Below the pieces are notes generated by a model. The model did not search any database. It saw only the letters and a list, made by a program, of their open reading frames with translations, and was not told the origin of the DNA. 64,000 nucleotides of DNA from an uncultured Sphingomonadaceae bacterium. Its GTDB lineage: Bacteria > Pseudomonadota > Alphaproteobacteria > Sphingomonadales > Sphingomonadaceae. Where the stretch lies: the NCBI GenBank assembly GCA_937996655.1, contig CALKUK010000014.1, forward strand, positions 372,001 to 436,000, read 5' to 3'. The number at the start of each line of letters is the position of its first letter. The first letter of the stretch is position 1. This document shows positions 17,050-25,684 of the stretch, one piece after another. A program made the translations under genes and the position numbers.

Positions 17050-18399
17050 CTATTTCGCCGCAGCACTCACCCGCCAGATCCGGTTGCCCGTATCATCCGC
17101 CACCAGCAGCGCACCGCTCTTATCGATGGCGACCCCTGCCGGGCGGCCTTGGGCCTCGCCCTTGGTGTTCAGGAAGCCTGTCAGCACATCGATGGGCTTG
17201 GCCTTTTCATCAGGGAAGCCGCGTTCATTGAACGGAATATAGACGACCTTATAGCCTGAGACAGGCACACGGTTCCAAGACCCATGCTGGCCGACAAAGG
17301 CACCGTTGGCGAATTTGGTCCCAAGCTTTGCATTGCCTGCAAAGGCAAGGCCTAGCGAGGCCGTGTGCGGACCCAAAGCGTAGTTGGGCTTCTTCACATA
17401 TTGCTGGAGGTCCGGGCGCTGCGGCTGGACGCGGTTGTCCGGCAGGCGCCAATAATACCAGGGCCAGCCATAATGGCCGCCGAAATCAACCGTCGCGAGG
17501 TAATCGGGCGGGGTATCCGGACCCAGCTGATCGCGTTCATTGACAGTGGTCCACAGATACCCGGTCTTGGGCTCATAGGCGAGGCCATTGGGGTTTCTGA
17601 GACCCGCTGTGAAGATGCGGAACGTCTTTTGCTTGGGGAAGACTTCCAGCACATTGGCGCGATATTCTTCGGACTTCAGGCCGTTTTCGCCGATGTTGCT
17701 GTTGGACCCGACGGTGACCAGCAGTGTCTTCTTGTCTGGAGAGGCGATCACGTTGCGCGCCCAGTGATTGTTGGGGACACCGGCTGGCAGCGGCACGATC
17801 TTCTCGCCCTTGGCGGTGATCTTGGTATCGCCCGCCTTATAGGGGAAGGCGAGCAGCGCATCGGTGTTGGCGACGTAGAGCGTGTCGCCGACCACTTCCA
17901 TGCCGAAAGGGGAATTGAGGCCATTCTCGGCTGTCAGCAGGACAGAGCGGGCATCGACCTTCCCGTCACCATCATTGTCCCGCAGCAAAGTGATGCGGTT
18001 CGCAGAGGCATCCGATCCGTTAGCGGCTTTGATGATGTTGCGCGCGATCCGGTCTCCCAAGCCCATCGTCTCGCGCGCGGGCTGCGTCGATTCCGCAACG
18101 AGAATATCCCCATTGGGCAGCAGTTTCAGCCAGCGGGGATGGTCGAGATCGCGGGCATATTCGGCAACGCTCAGGCCTTGGGCAGCCACTGGCTTGGCAT
18201 TGGCGGCCCAGCCGACCAGCTTGGCAATGCGGACGGAGGGAAAGGATTCCTGCTCCAGCTTCGACAGGTCAGGGATCGGGCCATATTGCTTCGCGATATC
18301 AACCTTCGCCTCGTTGGGCGTGGTGATATACCAATAGCCACCGGCCAGTCCGACTACGACCAGCCCCGAGATGATCTTCGCGTGCGTCCGCCAATTCAT
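17050..18399 (-). CDS. Sorbosone dehydrogenase-family beta-propeller protein
   Basis: This 449-residue protein has a membrane-anchor or signal segment (about residues 8-26) and a six-bladed propeller like the soluble glucose/sorbosone dehydrogenase family that binds PQQ. Visible features are LDHPRWLKLLPNGDILVAES, TLLRDNDGDGKVDARSVL (an EF-hand-like loop), GLRNPNGLAYEP and the closing GRPAGVAIDKSGALLVADD blade. The start at 18399 follows a GGAGAGTAGA site. PQQ binding and a sugar or aldehyde substrate are family inference; no PQQ synthesis genes are in the window. It is likely an operon with the gene at 18448-19650, 48 bp upstream. Confidence 0.85.
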   Translation of the reverse strand: MNWRTHAKIISGLVVVGLAGGYWYITTPNEAKVDIAKQYGPIPDLSKLEQESFPSVRIAKLVGWAANAKPVAAQGLSVAEYARDLDHPRWLKLLPNGDILVAESTQPARETMGLGDRIARNIIKAANGSDASANRITLLRDNDGDGKVDARSVLLTAENGLNSPFGMEVVGDTLYVANTDALLAFPYKAGDTKITAKGEKIVPLPAGVPNNHWARNVIASPDKKTLLVTVGSNSNIGENGLKSEEYRANVLEVFPKQKTFRIFTAGLRNPNGLAYEPKTGYLWTTVNERDQLGPDTPPDYLATVDFGGHYGWPWYYWRLPDNRVQPQRPDLQQYVKKPNYALGPHTASLGLAFAGNAKLGTKFANGAFVGQHGSWNRVPVSGYKVVYIPFNERGFPDEKAKPIDVLTGFLNTKGEAQGRPAGVAIDKSGALLVADDTGNRIWRVSAAAK

Positions 18400-18447
18400 T
18401 CTACTCTCCATCCGATTGTAAACGCGGATATAGAGCGGCTTTGGCGA

Positions 18448-19650
18448 TCAGCAACCTTTACCCAAAACAGCCCCCATCAGGCTTGGTTTGCACTTCTTCT
18501 GTTCGGGCGCCTCCCGCTCACCCATGGCGGCTCCCATGCCACCCATTTGCCCGCCGACCATCCAGCTTGTGAAGGACCGGTAGCGGACGCGTGCTGTCCA
18601 GTCCGGGGTCCAGCTGGCGGACGCATTTGCGGGCTTGGGTGGGAAGCTGAAGTTCGCTTCCGGGCCATAGGCATAGAGATTGCCCATCAGAAAATCGGGG
18701 GCATAGGTCTTCACCTCTTGCGGGATGGCGCAGCTTGTTTGCGTCGGCGGCATCACGATCTTTTGCGCAATCAGGCGCTGGACAGTCGCAGGCGGCAGCC
18801 AATCCCAAAGGCCGCCGCCAAACTCCTTGCTCATAGAGGAACTCCACCAGACAAAGTCGCGCGGCTCTCCGCCGCCCTCCATCTTCGCACCCATGGCCCA
18901 GGCGTGATAGCCGGTGGCCATCGGCACGCTGTTCCAGCTGAGGATGGTGGTGCCGTTGACGCTCGTCGATTTGCCAGTGAGCCCCGCCATATAATCCTGA
19001 TTGAGGCTGAAGGCGATTTCGGGCGCATAGTTTGACGTGATCCGGTGCGCGCCCAGCAGGGAGGATCCCGAGGCGGGTGGCTTGCTGCTCTTCTTATTGG
19101 GCCATTCGGCATAGGTGCGGGAATTGGCGGCGGTTGGTCCGCGATCCACCGGCACGGTCGTTGAAAACAGGCCGGGCGGCATCTGCCCTGCGGCGACCTT
19201 TGCAAAATCGATGATCACCGGCTGGCCCTTTTGTGCCTTGGCACCGCATCCCCAGAACAAGATCAGGCGCCCTTTGGGGCGTTGGAATTCCGCCGGGGCA
19301 TCTCCCACGACTTGCCTTTCGGGGAGCAGCAGCGGCACCGACTTGCCAAGCTTCGCGGGCGGCAGAAAATAGTGATCCGCAATCGGGCTGGATGGCGCAG
19401 ATGCGGTGGAGCCAAGGCGCAGGCGCAATTCGCGCATCTCGCGATTGCCACCGCCGAACATCATCGACATGGCACCCCCCATGCCGCTGCCCATTCCGGC
19501 CATGCCTGTCATGGTGCCGACGTCCATCGCATAGCGGGCCTTGGTGCCGGGTGGCGCGGTGGTTGCCTGTTTGTCGGCCGCGCTGACAGCCGCGCCGGTG
19601 ACGGCCGTGATGAGTGTGATGGAGGCAATGATCTGGGTCGAATGGCGCAC
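18448..19650 (-). CDS. Secreted Met/Gly-rich protein of unknown function
   Basis: This 400-residue product is not recognised. A signal peptide is clear (about residues 1-24, ending AVSAA). Two Met/Gly-rich stretches stand out: residues 47-68, with eight methionines in a glycine background, and residues 363-377. The middle carries PKGRLILFWGCGAKAQKGQP and FVWWSSSMSKEFGGGLWDW segments, suggesting beta-rich modules. The GTG start is supported by a GGGGAGAG site. Met-rich segments can bind Cu(I) or Ag(I), but that is only a possibility. It sits between corC and the propeller protein gene. Confidence 0.75.
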   Translation of the reverse strand: MRHSTQIIASITLITAVTGAAVSAADKQATTAPPGTKARYAMDVGTMTGMAGMGSGMGGAMSMMFGGGNREMRELRLRLGSTASAPSSPIADHYFLPPAKLGKSVPLLLPERQVVGDAPAEFQRPKGRLILFWGCGAKAQKGQPVIIDFAKVAAGQMPPGLFSTTVPVDRGPTAANSRTYAEWPNKKSSKPPASGSSLLGAHRITSNYAPEIAFSLNQDYMAGLTGKSTSVNGTTILSWNSVPMATGYHAWAMGAKMEGGGEPRDFVWWSSSMSKEFGGGLWDWLPPATVQRLIAQKIVMPPTQTSCAIPQEVKTYAPDFLMGNLYAYGPEANFSFPPKPANASASWTPDWTARVRYRSFTSWMVGGQMGGMGAAMGEREAPEQKKCKPSLMGAVLGKGC

Positions 19651-19744
19651 GACTTCTCTCCCCGATTGGGTTGATGTTGCGGGGTGCGACCGATTCTTTT
19701 TATCCCCGCCGCAAATGTAGCAGCGGGAAAGGGGAGGTTAAGCG

Positions 19745-20623
19745 TTATTTTGCCGACGGCACGGCCGGCAAAGGTGCGTGGAGGCGCACGCGCGTCACGC
19801 GGCGCTCATCGCCCTCAGTCACCTCGAGCCGCCAGCCGCTCTCATGCTGCAAAAGCTCGCCCACTTGGGGCACATGGCCGGCCAGAACGAAGGTGAGGCC
19901 GCCCAGCGTGTCGACATCTTCGTCAATCTCACCCAGCCGGGGATCGATGACGTTGGCCACGTCTTCGAGTTCGGCCCGGGCGTCGGCCTCCCAAATGCCG
20001 TCCTCGACATTGACGAGCATTTCAACGGGCGCATCGTCATGTTCATCTTCAATGTCCCCGACGATTTCCTCGACGATATCCTCAATGGTCACAAGGCCTT
20101 CGGTGCCGGAATATTCGTCTATGACAACGGCCAGATGGATACGCTTCGCCCGCATGTCGGCCAGCACATCGAGCACACCGCGCGCGGCGGGCACATAGAG
20201 CGGCTGACGGATCAACTTGGTGATTGTGACCGGCGGCTTGCGGTTGCGCGCCAGGATGGCGAACACGTCCTTGATGTGGACCATGCCCGATACGTCATCC
20301 AGATTGTCGCGATAGACGGGCAGGCGGCTATGCCCGGCATCGGCAAATGCCTTCACCAGATCTGCAAAAGTGATGGTTGTAGGAACCGCAATGATATCGC
20401 TGCGGGGGACGGCAATGTCCCCGACGGTGCGCTCCCCAAAGTGCAGCAGGTTGCGCAGCATCTCCCGTTCAATGGCGGAAAGATCGCCCTGCGCGGGCGC
20501 TGTGCCGTCTTCGGCCTCTTCGATCGCGTCTTCGATTTGATCACGCAGCGATGGCTCGCGGCGGAAAACTATTGATCTCAGGTTTTGAAACCAGGATCGG
20601 CTGCTACTGGCATCCTCCGTCAT
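19745..20623 (-). CDS. corC: CBS-domain protein, CorC/HlyC family
   Basis: This 292-residue cytosolic protein has a charged N-terminus, two CBS domains (about residues 65-185, with VPRSDIIAVP and a second module ending AVVIDEYSGTEGLVTIEDIVEEIVGDIEDE) and a C-terminal transporter-associated CorC_HlyC domain. Relatives are linked to magnesium or cobalt efflux and to membrane integrity. It follows ybeY with a 12-bp gap, the conserved order phoH-ybeY-corC. In many alphaproteobacteria lnt comes next, but here accessory genes intervene. Confidence 0.93.
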   Translation of the reverse strand: MTEDASSSRSWFQNLRSIVFRREPSLRDQIEDAIEEAEDGTAPAQGDLSAIEREMLRNLLHFGERTVGDIAVPRSDIIAVPTTITFADLVKAFADAGHSRLPVYRDNLDDVSGMVHIKDVFAILARNRKPPVTITKLIRQPLYVPAARGVLDVLADMRAKRIHLAVVIDEYSGTEGLVTIEDIVEEIVGDIEDEHDDAPVEMLVNVEDGIWEADARAELEDVANVIDPRLGEIDEDVDTLGGLTFVLAGHVPQVGELLQHESGWRLEVTEGDERRVTRVRLHAPLPAVPSAK

Positions 20624-20635
20624 GACGGTTGTTTT

Positions 20636-21133
20636 TCAGTCTCCATACGGGTCGTCATGGCCAAGATCAGCCATGATGCGACGCTCCAATGCCTCCATGT
20701 CTTCGGCATCTTCATCATCTATATGGTCATAGCCCAACAGATGCAAAACACCGTGCACGATCAGGTGCGTTGCATGGGCGGTAACCGTCAGCCCTTTTTC
20801 GGTCGCCTCGCGAATGCAAGTCTCCCGCGCAAGGACAATATCGCCCAGCATGATTTCGGGCAGCCGCTCATCCTCCAGCGTCAGGATGTCCTCTGGCGCA
20901 TACATGGGAAAGGACAGGACGTTGGTCGGCTTGTCCTTGTCGCGATATTGCCGATTGAGCTGCTGGACTTCAGCATCAACGGTCAGGCGGATGGCAATTT
21001 CAACGGGCGTGTCAGACCGCGCCAGCCCAGCATAGGGCGTGCGCGAGACCGCCCAAGCGACCGCCGTCTGGCCAAGGGTCGGCCAGTCTGTGCCGTCATC
21101 CCAGCCTTCATCAATGATGGCCGCTTCAATCAT
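20636..21133 (-). CDS. ybeY: Endoribonuclease YbeY (rRNA maturation)
   Basis: This 165-residue zinc-dependent RNase takes part in 16S rRNA 3' maturation and ribosome quality control. The metal-binding H-x3-H-x5-H motif is visible in HGVLHLLGYDH near residue 130, preceded by the LGDIVLARE and TNVLSFPMY segments. Its ATG overlaps the phoH stop by 4 bp (ATGA), showing translational coupling. Confidence 0.96.
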   Translation of the reverse strand: MIEAAIIDEGWDDGTDWPTLGQTAVAWAVSRTPYAGLARSDTPVEIAIRLTVDAEVQQLNRQYRDKDKPTNVLSFPMYAPEDILTLEDERLPEIMLGDIVLARETCIREATEKGLTVTAHATHLIVHGVLHLLGYDHIDDEDAEDMEALERRIMADLGHDDPYGD

Positions 21134-22134
21134 CGCGGCGCGCTGTCAGGCCCTTCATAGGCTTCGACGATCCGTCCGACGATGGGATGGCGCACGACGT
21201 CTGCCGCGTTGAAACGAACAACGGCGACGCCCTCCACGCCTTCAAGACGGCTCACCGCATCGGCGAGGCCGGATTTGCTCGGGTCCGGCAAGTCGACCTG
21301 ACGGGGGTCGCCACAAATGACCATGCGGCTGTTCATGCCGAAGCGCGTCAGGAACATCTTCATCTGGTTGGGCGTGGTGTTCTGCGCCTCATCAAGGATG
21401 ATGAAGCTTTCCGCCAGCGTGCGCCCGCGCATGAACGCGATGGGCGCGATTTCGATTTCGCCAGAACTGATGCGGCGTTCCACCTGCTCAGCCGGCAGCG
21501 TATCGTAGAGCGCATCGTAAAGCGGGCGCAGATAAGGGTCGACCTTCTCCTTCATGTCGCCGGGCAGAAAGCCGAGGCGCTCGCCTGCTTCTACCGCCGG
21601 GCGGGAGAGGATGAGCCGGTCCACCGATCCGGTAATCAACTGCGACACCGCCTGTGCGACGGCGAGATAAGTCTTACCCGTTCCAGCCGGGCCAAGCGCG
21701 AAGATGATGTCATTACGGACCAGCGCTTCCATATAGCGGATCTGCGTGGTCGACCGCGGCACGATGGTCTTCTTGCGCGTGCGGATCATCACGGGCGGCA
21801 CATCGGCGGACTCATTCTTGATGATGCCGTCCAGCGTCGGTTGCGCCGACATGGAAATAATGCCGGACACAGTGCCTGCGTCAATTTCCTGCCCATGGAC
21901 GATGCGGTTGTAGAGGCCGGTCAAAACATCGCGCGCCCGCGCAATGGAATCGGCTTCCCCCTCGATCTGCAACTTGTTGCCGCGTGCCGCGATATACACC
22001 CCGAGCGCATTTTCGATGGCGACCAGATTCTGGTCATATTGCCCGAAAACCTGGCCAAGAAGCTGCGGTTTATCGAAGATGACTTCAAGGCGGGCTTTGT
22101 CGCCCGATTGGGCGGGTTGGGGTTTACGCGACAT
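21130..22134 (-). CDS. phoH: PhoH-family ATPase (YbeZ)
   Basis: This 334-residue P-loop protein has an N-terminal KH-like RNA-binding region (NKLQIEGEADSIARARDVL) and an ATPase domain with Walker A GPAGTGKT near residue 153 and Walker B FIILDEAQN near residue 249. It acts with YbeY in RNA metabolism. It overlaps miaB upstream by 11 bp and ybeY downstream by 4 bp, so the three are coupled. Confidence 0.96.
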   Translation of the reverse strand: MSRKPQPAQSGDKARLEVIFDKPQLLGQVFGQYDQNLVAIENALGVYIAARGNKLQIEGEADSIARARDVLTGLYNRIVHGQEIDAGTVSGIISMSAQPTLDGIIKNESADVPPVMIRTRKKTIVPRSTTQIRYMEALVRNDIIFALGPAGTGKTYLAVAQAVSQLITGSVDRLILSRPAVEAGERLGFLPGDMKEKVDPYLRPLYDALYDTLPAEQVERRISSGEIEIAPIAFMRGRTLAESFIILDEAQNTTPNQMKMFLTRFGMNSRMVICGDPRQVDLPDPSKSGLADAVSRLEGVEGVAVVRFNAADVVRHPIVGRIVEAYEGPDSAPR

Positions 22135-23443
22135 TCAGCTCCTTGTCCGCAAGAGAACCCGCAAGGCTATTTGGCCCGGCAGAAACGATATCGGCTGTAA
22201 CTATATCACCGATATGTGCATCGGTCATGACATGAACCGACTGAAGCCAGGGTGATTTGCCGATTTTTTGGCCCGGCAATTTTCCGTTGCGTTCCAGCAA
22301 CACCTTGACCCGGCGGCCGACGCTCGCCTCATTAAAGGCAAGCTGCTGTTCATTGAGCAGCGCCTGCAATCTCTGAAGCCGGTCATCCATGATTTCGGGC
22401 GCGATATGCCCGTCCATGGTCGCGGCAGGCGTGCCGGGGCGGGAGGAGTATTTGAAGCTGAAGGCCAGCGCATAATTGGTCGCCCGAATGATATCGAGCG
22501 TCTCTTCAAAGTCCGCCTCGGTCTCACCGGGGAAACCGACGATGAAGTCGCCCGATATGGCAATGTCGGGCCGCACGGCGCGGACGCGATCCATGATGGC
22601 GAGGTAGGAAGCCGCTGTGTGCTTGCGGTTCATCGCCTTCAAAATGCGATCGCTGCCCGACTGCACCGGCAGATGGAGGAAGGGCATCAGCTTTTCGACC
22701 TCGGCATGCGCGCGGATCAGGCCGTCCGTCATGTCGTTTGGGTGGCTTGTCATATAGCGGATGCGTTCAAGGCCGCTGATCTTGTCGAGCGCGCGAATGA
22801 GGTGATCCAAACCGTTGGCACCTTCAGACCATGCGTTGACGTTCTGGCCCAGCAGCGTGATTTCCTTGGCGCCACCGTCGATCAAGGCCTTGGCCTCATC
22901 GACAATCGCATCAAAGCTGCGGCTGATTTCCCCGCCTCGTGTATACGGCACAACGCAATAGGTGCAGAATTTGTCGCACCCTTCCTGCACCGTCAGGAAT
23001 GCAGATGCGCCCGTGGCCTTACGGACCGGGAGCTTGCCGAACTTTTCCAGCCCCGGCAGGTCGAGATCATGGACGCGCTCGCCTTGCGCTGCGCGGGCGA
23101 TCATCTGCGGCAAAGCGTGATAGGCTTGCGGGCCGACGACTATGTCCACATCCTTGGTTCGGCGGGTGACCTCCGTCCCTTCGGCCTGCGCGACGCAGCC
23201 TGCGACGGCGATCATCGGCCGTGTACCATCTTCCCGCCGCTGGCGGCCAATGTCGGAATAAACCCGTTCTGCCGCGCGTTCCCGGATATGGCAGGTGTTG
23301 AACACGATCAGGTCGGCATCGGCCTCTTCGCCCGCCACCATGCCTTCTGCGCCCAGCAATTCGGTCATGCGCTCCCCGTCATAGACGTTCATCTGGCAGC
23401 CGAAGGATTTGACATGGAATGTTTTGGGGGTGGGGCGAGTCAT
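22124..23443 (-). CDS. miaB: tRNA-2-methylthio-N6-dimethylallyladenosine synthase MiaB
   Basis: This 439-residue radical-SAM enzyme methylthiolates i6A37 of tRNAs. The N-terminal MTTase domain has SFGCQMNVYDGERM with the first auxiliary cluster cysteine. The radical-SAM CxxxCxxC motif is CDKFCTYC near residue 155, followed by PYTRGGE, and a TRAM domain ends the protein. It follows plsC by 9 bp and overlaps phoH. Confidence 0.97.
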   Translation of the reverse strand: MTRPTPKTFHVKSFGCQMNVYDGERMTELLGAEGMVAGEEADADLIVFNTCHIRERAAERVYSDIGRQRREDGTRPMIAVAGCVAQAEGTEVTRRTKDVDIVVGPQAYHALPQMIARAAQGERVHDLDLPGLEKFGKLPVRKATGASAFLTVQEGCDKFCTYCVVPYTRGGEISRSFDAIVDEAKALIDGGAKEITLLGQNVNAWSEGANGLDHLIRALDKISGLERIRYMTSHPNDMTDGLIRAHAEVEKLMPFLHLPVQSGSDRILKAMNRKHTAASYLAIMDRVRAVRPDIAISGDFIVGFPGETEADFEETLDIIRATNYALAFSFKYSSRPGTPAATMDGHIAPEIMDDRLQRLQALLNEQQLAFNEASVGRRVKVLLERNGKLPGQKIGKSPWLQSVHVMTDAHIGDIVTADIVSAGPNSLAGSLADKELNVA

Positions 23444-23452
23444 GCGGGCGCC

Positions 23453-24211
23453 CTAGCTGACGCCCAGTGCTGCCGCAATCTCGGCGCGGCTGTGCGCGGC
23501 GATTGCCTTGCGGTCGGCAAAGTCGGCATGGGAAAGCGGCGCAAGGAAATGGAGCGTCACAGGAAAGCGTCCGCGCCGCCCCAAGAGGCGCAACGCATTC
23601 GCTCCAAAGCTCTCATCGCCGACCCATGCGATGTCCCCCGCGACCGCTCCATAATCAATCGCCACCGGTTGGATGGATATCTGCTCCGGTGCCGGTGTCA
23701 CAGCTGCGATCAGCGAGGAGCGGAATGTGAAGAGCTGGCGGCCATCATTGGTCGTCCCTTCGGGGAACAAAGTGATGGGCTGGCCCGACAGCAGCGCCGA
23801 CTGCAATGCCGTCGCCTGATGGTGGGCCTTTTGACGGCTTTCCCGTTCGACATAGACGGTGTTGTTGCTTGTCGTCAGCCACCCGATCAGCGGCCAGGGC
23901 TTCATGTCCGCTTTTGCAACGAAGGCACACCGCGTCCGGCCCGCCAAAGTCAGAATGTCGAGCCAACTGACATGGTTCGCGATATAGAGGGCATTGCGGC
24001 GGATGGGCTGGCCCTTCACGCGGACGTCGGCCCCGGCGATCTTCGCTGCTGTTCCTAAAAACAGGCCGGCAATGGGGGAGCGGCGGTCAAAAAGGCGCCA
24101 CAAGAGGTGCGGCAGAATGACGACTGCAAGGACGAGGGCGATCGCCCCGATCCTGAGCCAAGCCCGCGCGGCAGACGCTGGGTCAGCTCTTGCGATCGAG
24201 CGCGACGCCAT
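23453..24211 (-). CDS. plsC: 1-acyl-glycerol-3-phosphate acyltransferase family protein
   Basis: This 252-residue membrane-bound acyltransferase makes phosphatidic acid from lysophosphatidic acid, or acts on a related lyso-lipid. A transmembrane segment (about residues 18-38) precedes the catalytic ANHVSWLD (H-x4-D) motif near residue 78 and the FPEGTT glycerophosphate-binding motif near residue 149. The ATG at 24211 lies inside the fur gene, giving a 29-bp overlap, and is preferred because it begins the natural protein; an earlier in-frame start would extend it further into fur. Confidence 0.9.
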   Translation of the reverse strand: MASRSIARADPASAARAWLRIGAIALVLAVVILPHLLWRLFDRRSPIAGLFLGTAAKIAGADVRVKGQPIRRNALYIANHVSWLDILTLAGRTRCAFVAKADMKPWPLIGWLTTSNNTVYVERESRQKAHHQATALQSALLSGQPITLFPEGTTNDGRQLFTFRSSLIAAVTPAPEQISIQPVAIDYGAVAGDIAWVGDESFGANALRLLGRRGRFPVTLHFLAPLSHADFADRKAIAAHSRAEIAAALGVS

Positions 24212-24605
24212 AGAGTTCCATGCGGTGGTCCACGAGGCGGAAGCCAAGCCGTTCGGCAATGACCTTTTGCAGCGCTTCCAGTTCAGGGTCGACAAATTCG
24301 ATCACGCGGCCGGTTTCGACGTCGATCAAATGGTCATGATGCGCTTCGGCAGCCGCTTCATAGCGGGACCGCCCATCGCCAAAATCATGCCGTTCCAAAA
24401 TGCCGGCTTCTTCAAACAGGCGGACCGTGCGGTAGACAGTGGCAATGGAAATGCCGGGATCGATTGCAGACGCGCGCTCATGCACCGCCTCAACATCCGG
24501 ATGGTCGGCCGCTTCGGACAGCACCTTGGCAATCACGCGCCGCTGGTCGGTAATGCGCAGGCCCTTTTCCTGGCACAGCGCTTCTACATCGATATGTCGG
24601 TGCAT
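24183..24605 (-). CDS. fur: Fur-family transcriptional regulator
   Basis: This 140-residue regulator has the winged-helix DNA-binding domain (residues 1-85, with ISIATVYRTVRLFEEAGIL) and a dimerisation/metal domain with HHDHLIDVETGRVIEF. The two structural CxxC zinc sites of gamma-proteobacterial Fur are missing, as is normal for alphaproteobacterial Fur. Metal could be Fe(II) or, by kinship with Mur, Mn(II). The start is the ATG at 24605 rather than the TTG just upstream. The plsC start lies inside its 3' end. Confidence 0.92.
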   Translation of the reverse strand: MHRHIDVEALCQEKGLRITDQRRVIAKVLSEAADHPDVEAVHERASAIDPGISIATVYRTVRLFEEAGILERHDFGDGRSRYEAAAEAHHDHLIDVETGRVIEFVDPELEALQKVIAERLGFRLVDHRMELYGVALDRKS

Positions 24606-24679
24606 CAATAAAACTCGGGGCCAGAAAGCAGGGTCATCCCCAGCCTTCTAGCCCCCAATTTGCTGAACGGAAAGAAGAG

Positions 24680-25105
24680 TTATTTCTTCTTTACGCGCGC
24701 GCCCGGCTTACGGCCGAGGCCGATCTTGACGGCCAGCGTACGACGCTGTTCGGCATAGTTCGGCGCAACCATCGGGTAATCCTTGGGCAGGCCCCATTTG
24801 GCGCGATAGTCATCAGGCGTCATGCCGTAATGCGTCATCAGGTGACGCTTGAGCATCTTCAGCTTCTTTCCGTCTTCAAGGCAGACAATATAGTCTGGCT
24901 TGATCGAAGAACGGATCGAAACAGCAGGCTCCAGCTTCGTCTCGGCGGGAACAACAGGTCCGCCAAGTGCCGACAGGGCGCCGTGCACGTTCGAAATCAG
25001 GTGGGGAAGGTCGGAAACGGCAACAGAGTTGTTGCTGACATGCGCGGCGACAATGTCAGCCGTCAGCGTGATCAGCGTTTCCTTGAGTTCAGTAGCTTCG
25101 GTCAT
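24680..25105 (-). CDS. mucR: MucR/Ros-family transcriptional regulator
   Basis: This 141-residue prokaryotic zinc-finger regulator binds AT-rich DNA and silences genes for polysaccharide, motility and cell-cycle functions in alphaproteobacteria. The zinc finger runs from YIVCLEDGKKLKMLKRHL to HYGMTPDDYRAKW (about residues 74-108), with the single-Cys variant finger, followed by a basic KKK-rich tail. The AT-rich leader is described separately. Genes of this family often repress themselves. Confidence 0.94.
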   Translation of the reverse strand: MTEATELKETLITLTADIVAAHVSNNSVAVSDLPHLISNVHGALSALGGPVVPAETKLEPAVSIRSSIKPDYIVCLEDGKKLKMLKRHLMTHYGMTPDDYRAKWGLPKDYPMVAPNYAEQRRTLAVKIGLGRKPGARVKKK

Positions 25106-25167
25106 TTATTTCTCTCTTTCCAGAAACTGGGTTGCCGTCTTCTGACGTGTCGACCCAGAAATTGCTA

Positions 25168-25190
25168 AAACATTATCGATGGTCATGTTT
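25168..25190. promoter_or_regulatory. AT-rich inverted repeat upstream of mucR
   Basis: Arms aaacat (25168-25173) and atgttt (25185-25190) are separated by 11 bp in an AT-rich stretch between mucR and rimI. MucR proteins bind AT-rich targets, so autoregulation is possible. The repeat is short and could be chance. Confidence 0.3.
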
Positions 25191-25213
25191 ATAACAAACC
25201 GGTCAATAAATGT

Positions 25214-25684
25214 TCAAGACGCGATTTCATAGCGCAAAGTTAGTGCATTGAAATAATCACCAGACTTTCCGCGATAATAGTTTTCACGTCGACCCACTTG
25301 TAAAAAGCCGACACGCAAGTAAAGCGCGAGTGCCGGATTGCCTTCTCGGACTTCCAGAAAGACCATTTTGGCGCCGTTGTTGGCAGACTGATCAATGACT
25401 GACTGTGCCAGGCTGTACCCGACGCCACAACGCTGCGCGTTCGGGTGGGTGGCAATCAGTAGCAGTTCTGATTCTTCAAAGACCGTGCGGGAAAGCGCGA
25501 AGCCGACAACTATCCCCTCCCGCCGCGCCACCAGTAATTCAGAATCCGGAATGGTCAGCATTCCAAGACATTGGCCTGATGTCCAGGCCTCCCCAAAGGC
25601 GGGATCAAAAGCGGCTTCCATCACAGGCATGATGTTTTCAACCGACCGGGCGTCCGCCGGGGAAATGTCGATCAACGGGTTCAC
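25214..25684 (-). CDS. rimI: Ribosomal protein alanine N-acetyltransferase RimI-like
   Basis: This 156-residue GNAT enzyme transfers acetyl from acetyl-CoA, by family to the N-terminal alanine of ribosomal protein S18. The acetyl-CoA-binding R/Q-x-x-G-x-G/A motif appears as HPNAQRCGVGYSLAQ near residue 80, and the final VGFLQVGRRENYY strand is typical. The start is GTG and overlaps the tsaB stop by 4 bp, the usual tsaB-rimI coupling. Its target protein cannot be proved from sequence. Confidence 0.88.
   Translation of the reverse strand: MNPLIDISPADARSVENIMPVMEAAFDPAFGEAWTSGQCLGMLTIPDSELLVARREGIVVGFALSRTVFEESELLLIATHPNAQRCGVGYSLAQSVIDQSANNGAKMVFLEVREGNPALALYLRVGFLQVGRRENYYRGKSGDYFNALTLRYEIAS

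Noticed and set aside
17365..19035. 556-codon plus-strand open frame across the propeller and Met/Gly-rich genes
   Set aside because: It spans a gene junction of the other strand, which real genes rarely do, and its product looks like antisense composition.
22268..24058. 596-codon plus-strand open frame across miaB and plsC
   Set aside because: Antisense to two clear genes; its product has no recognisable domain and no ribosome site.
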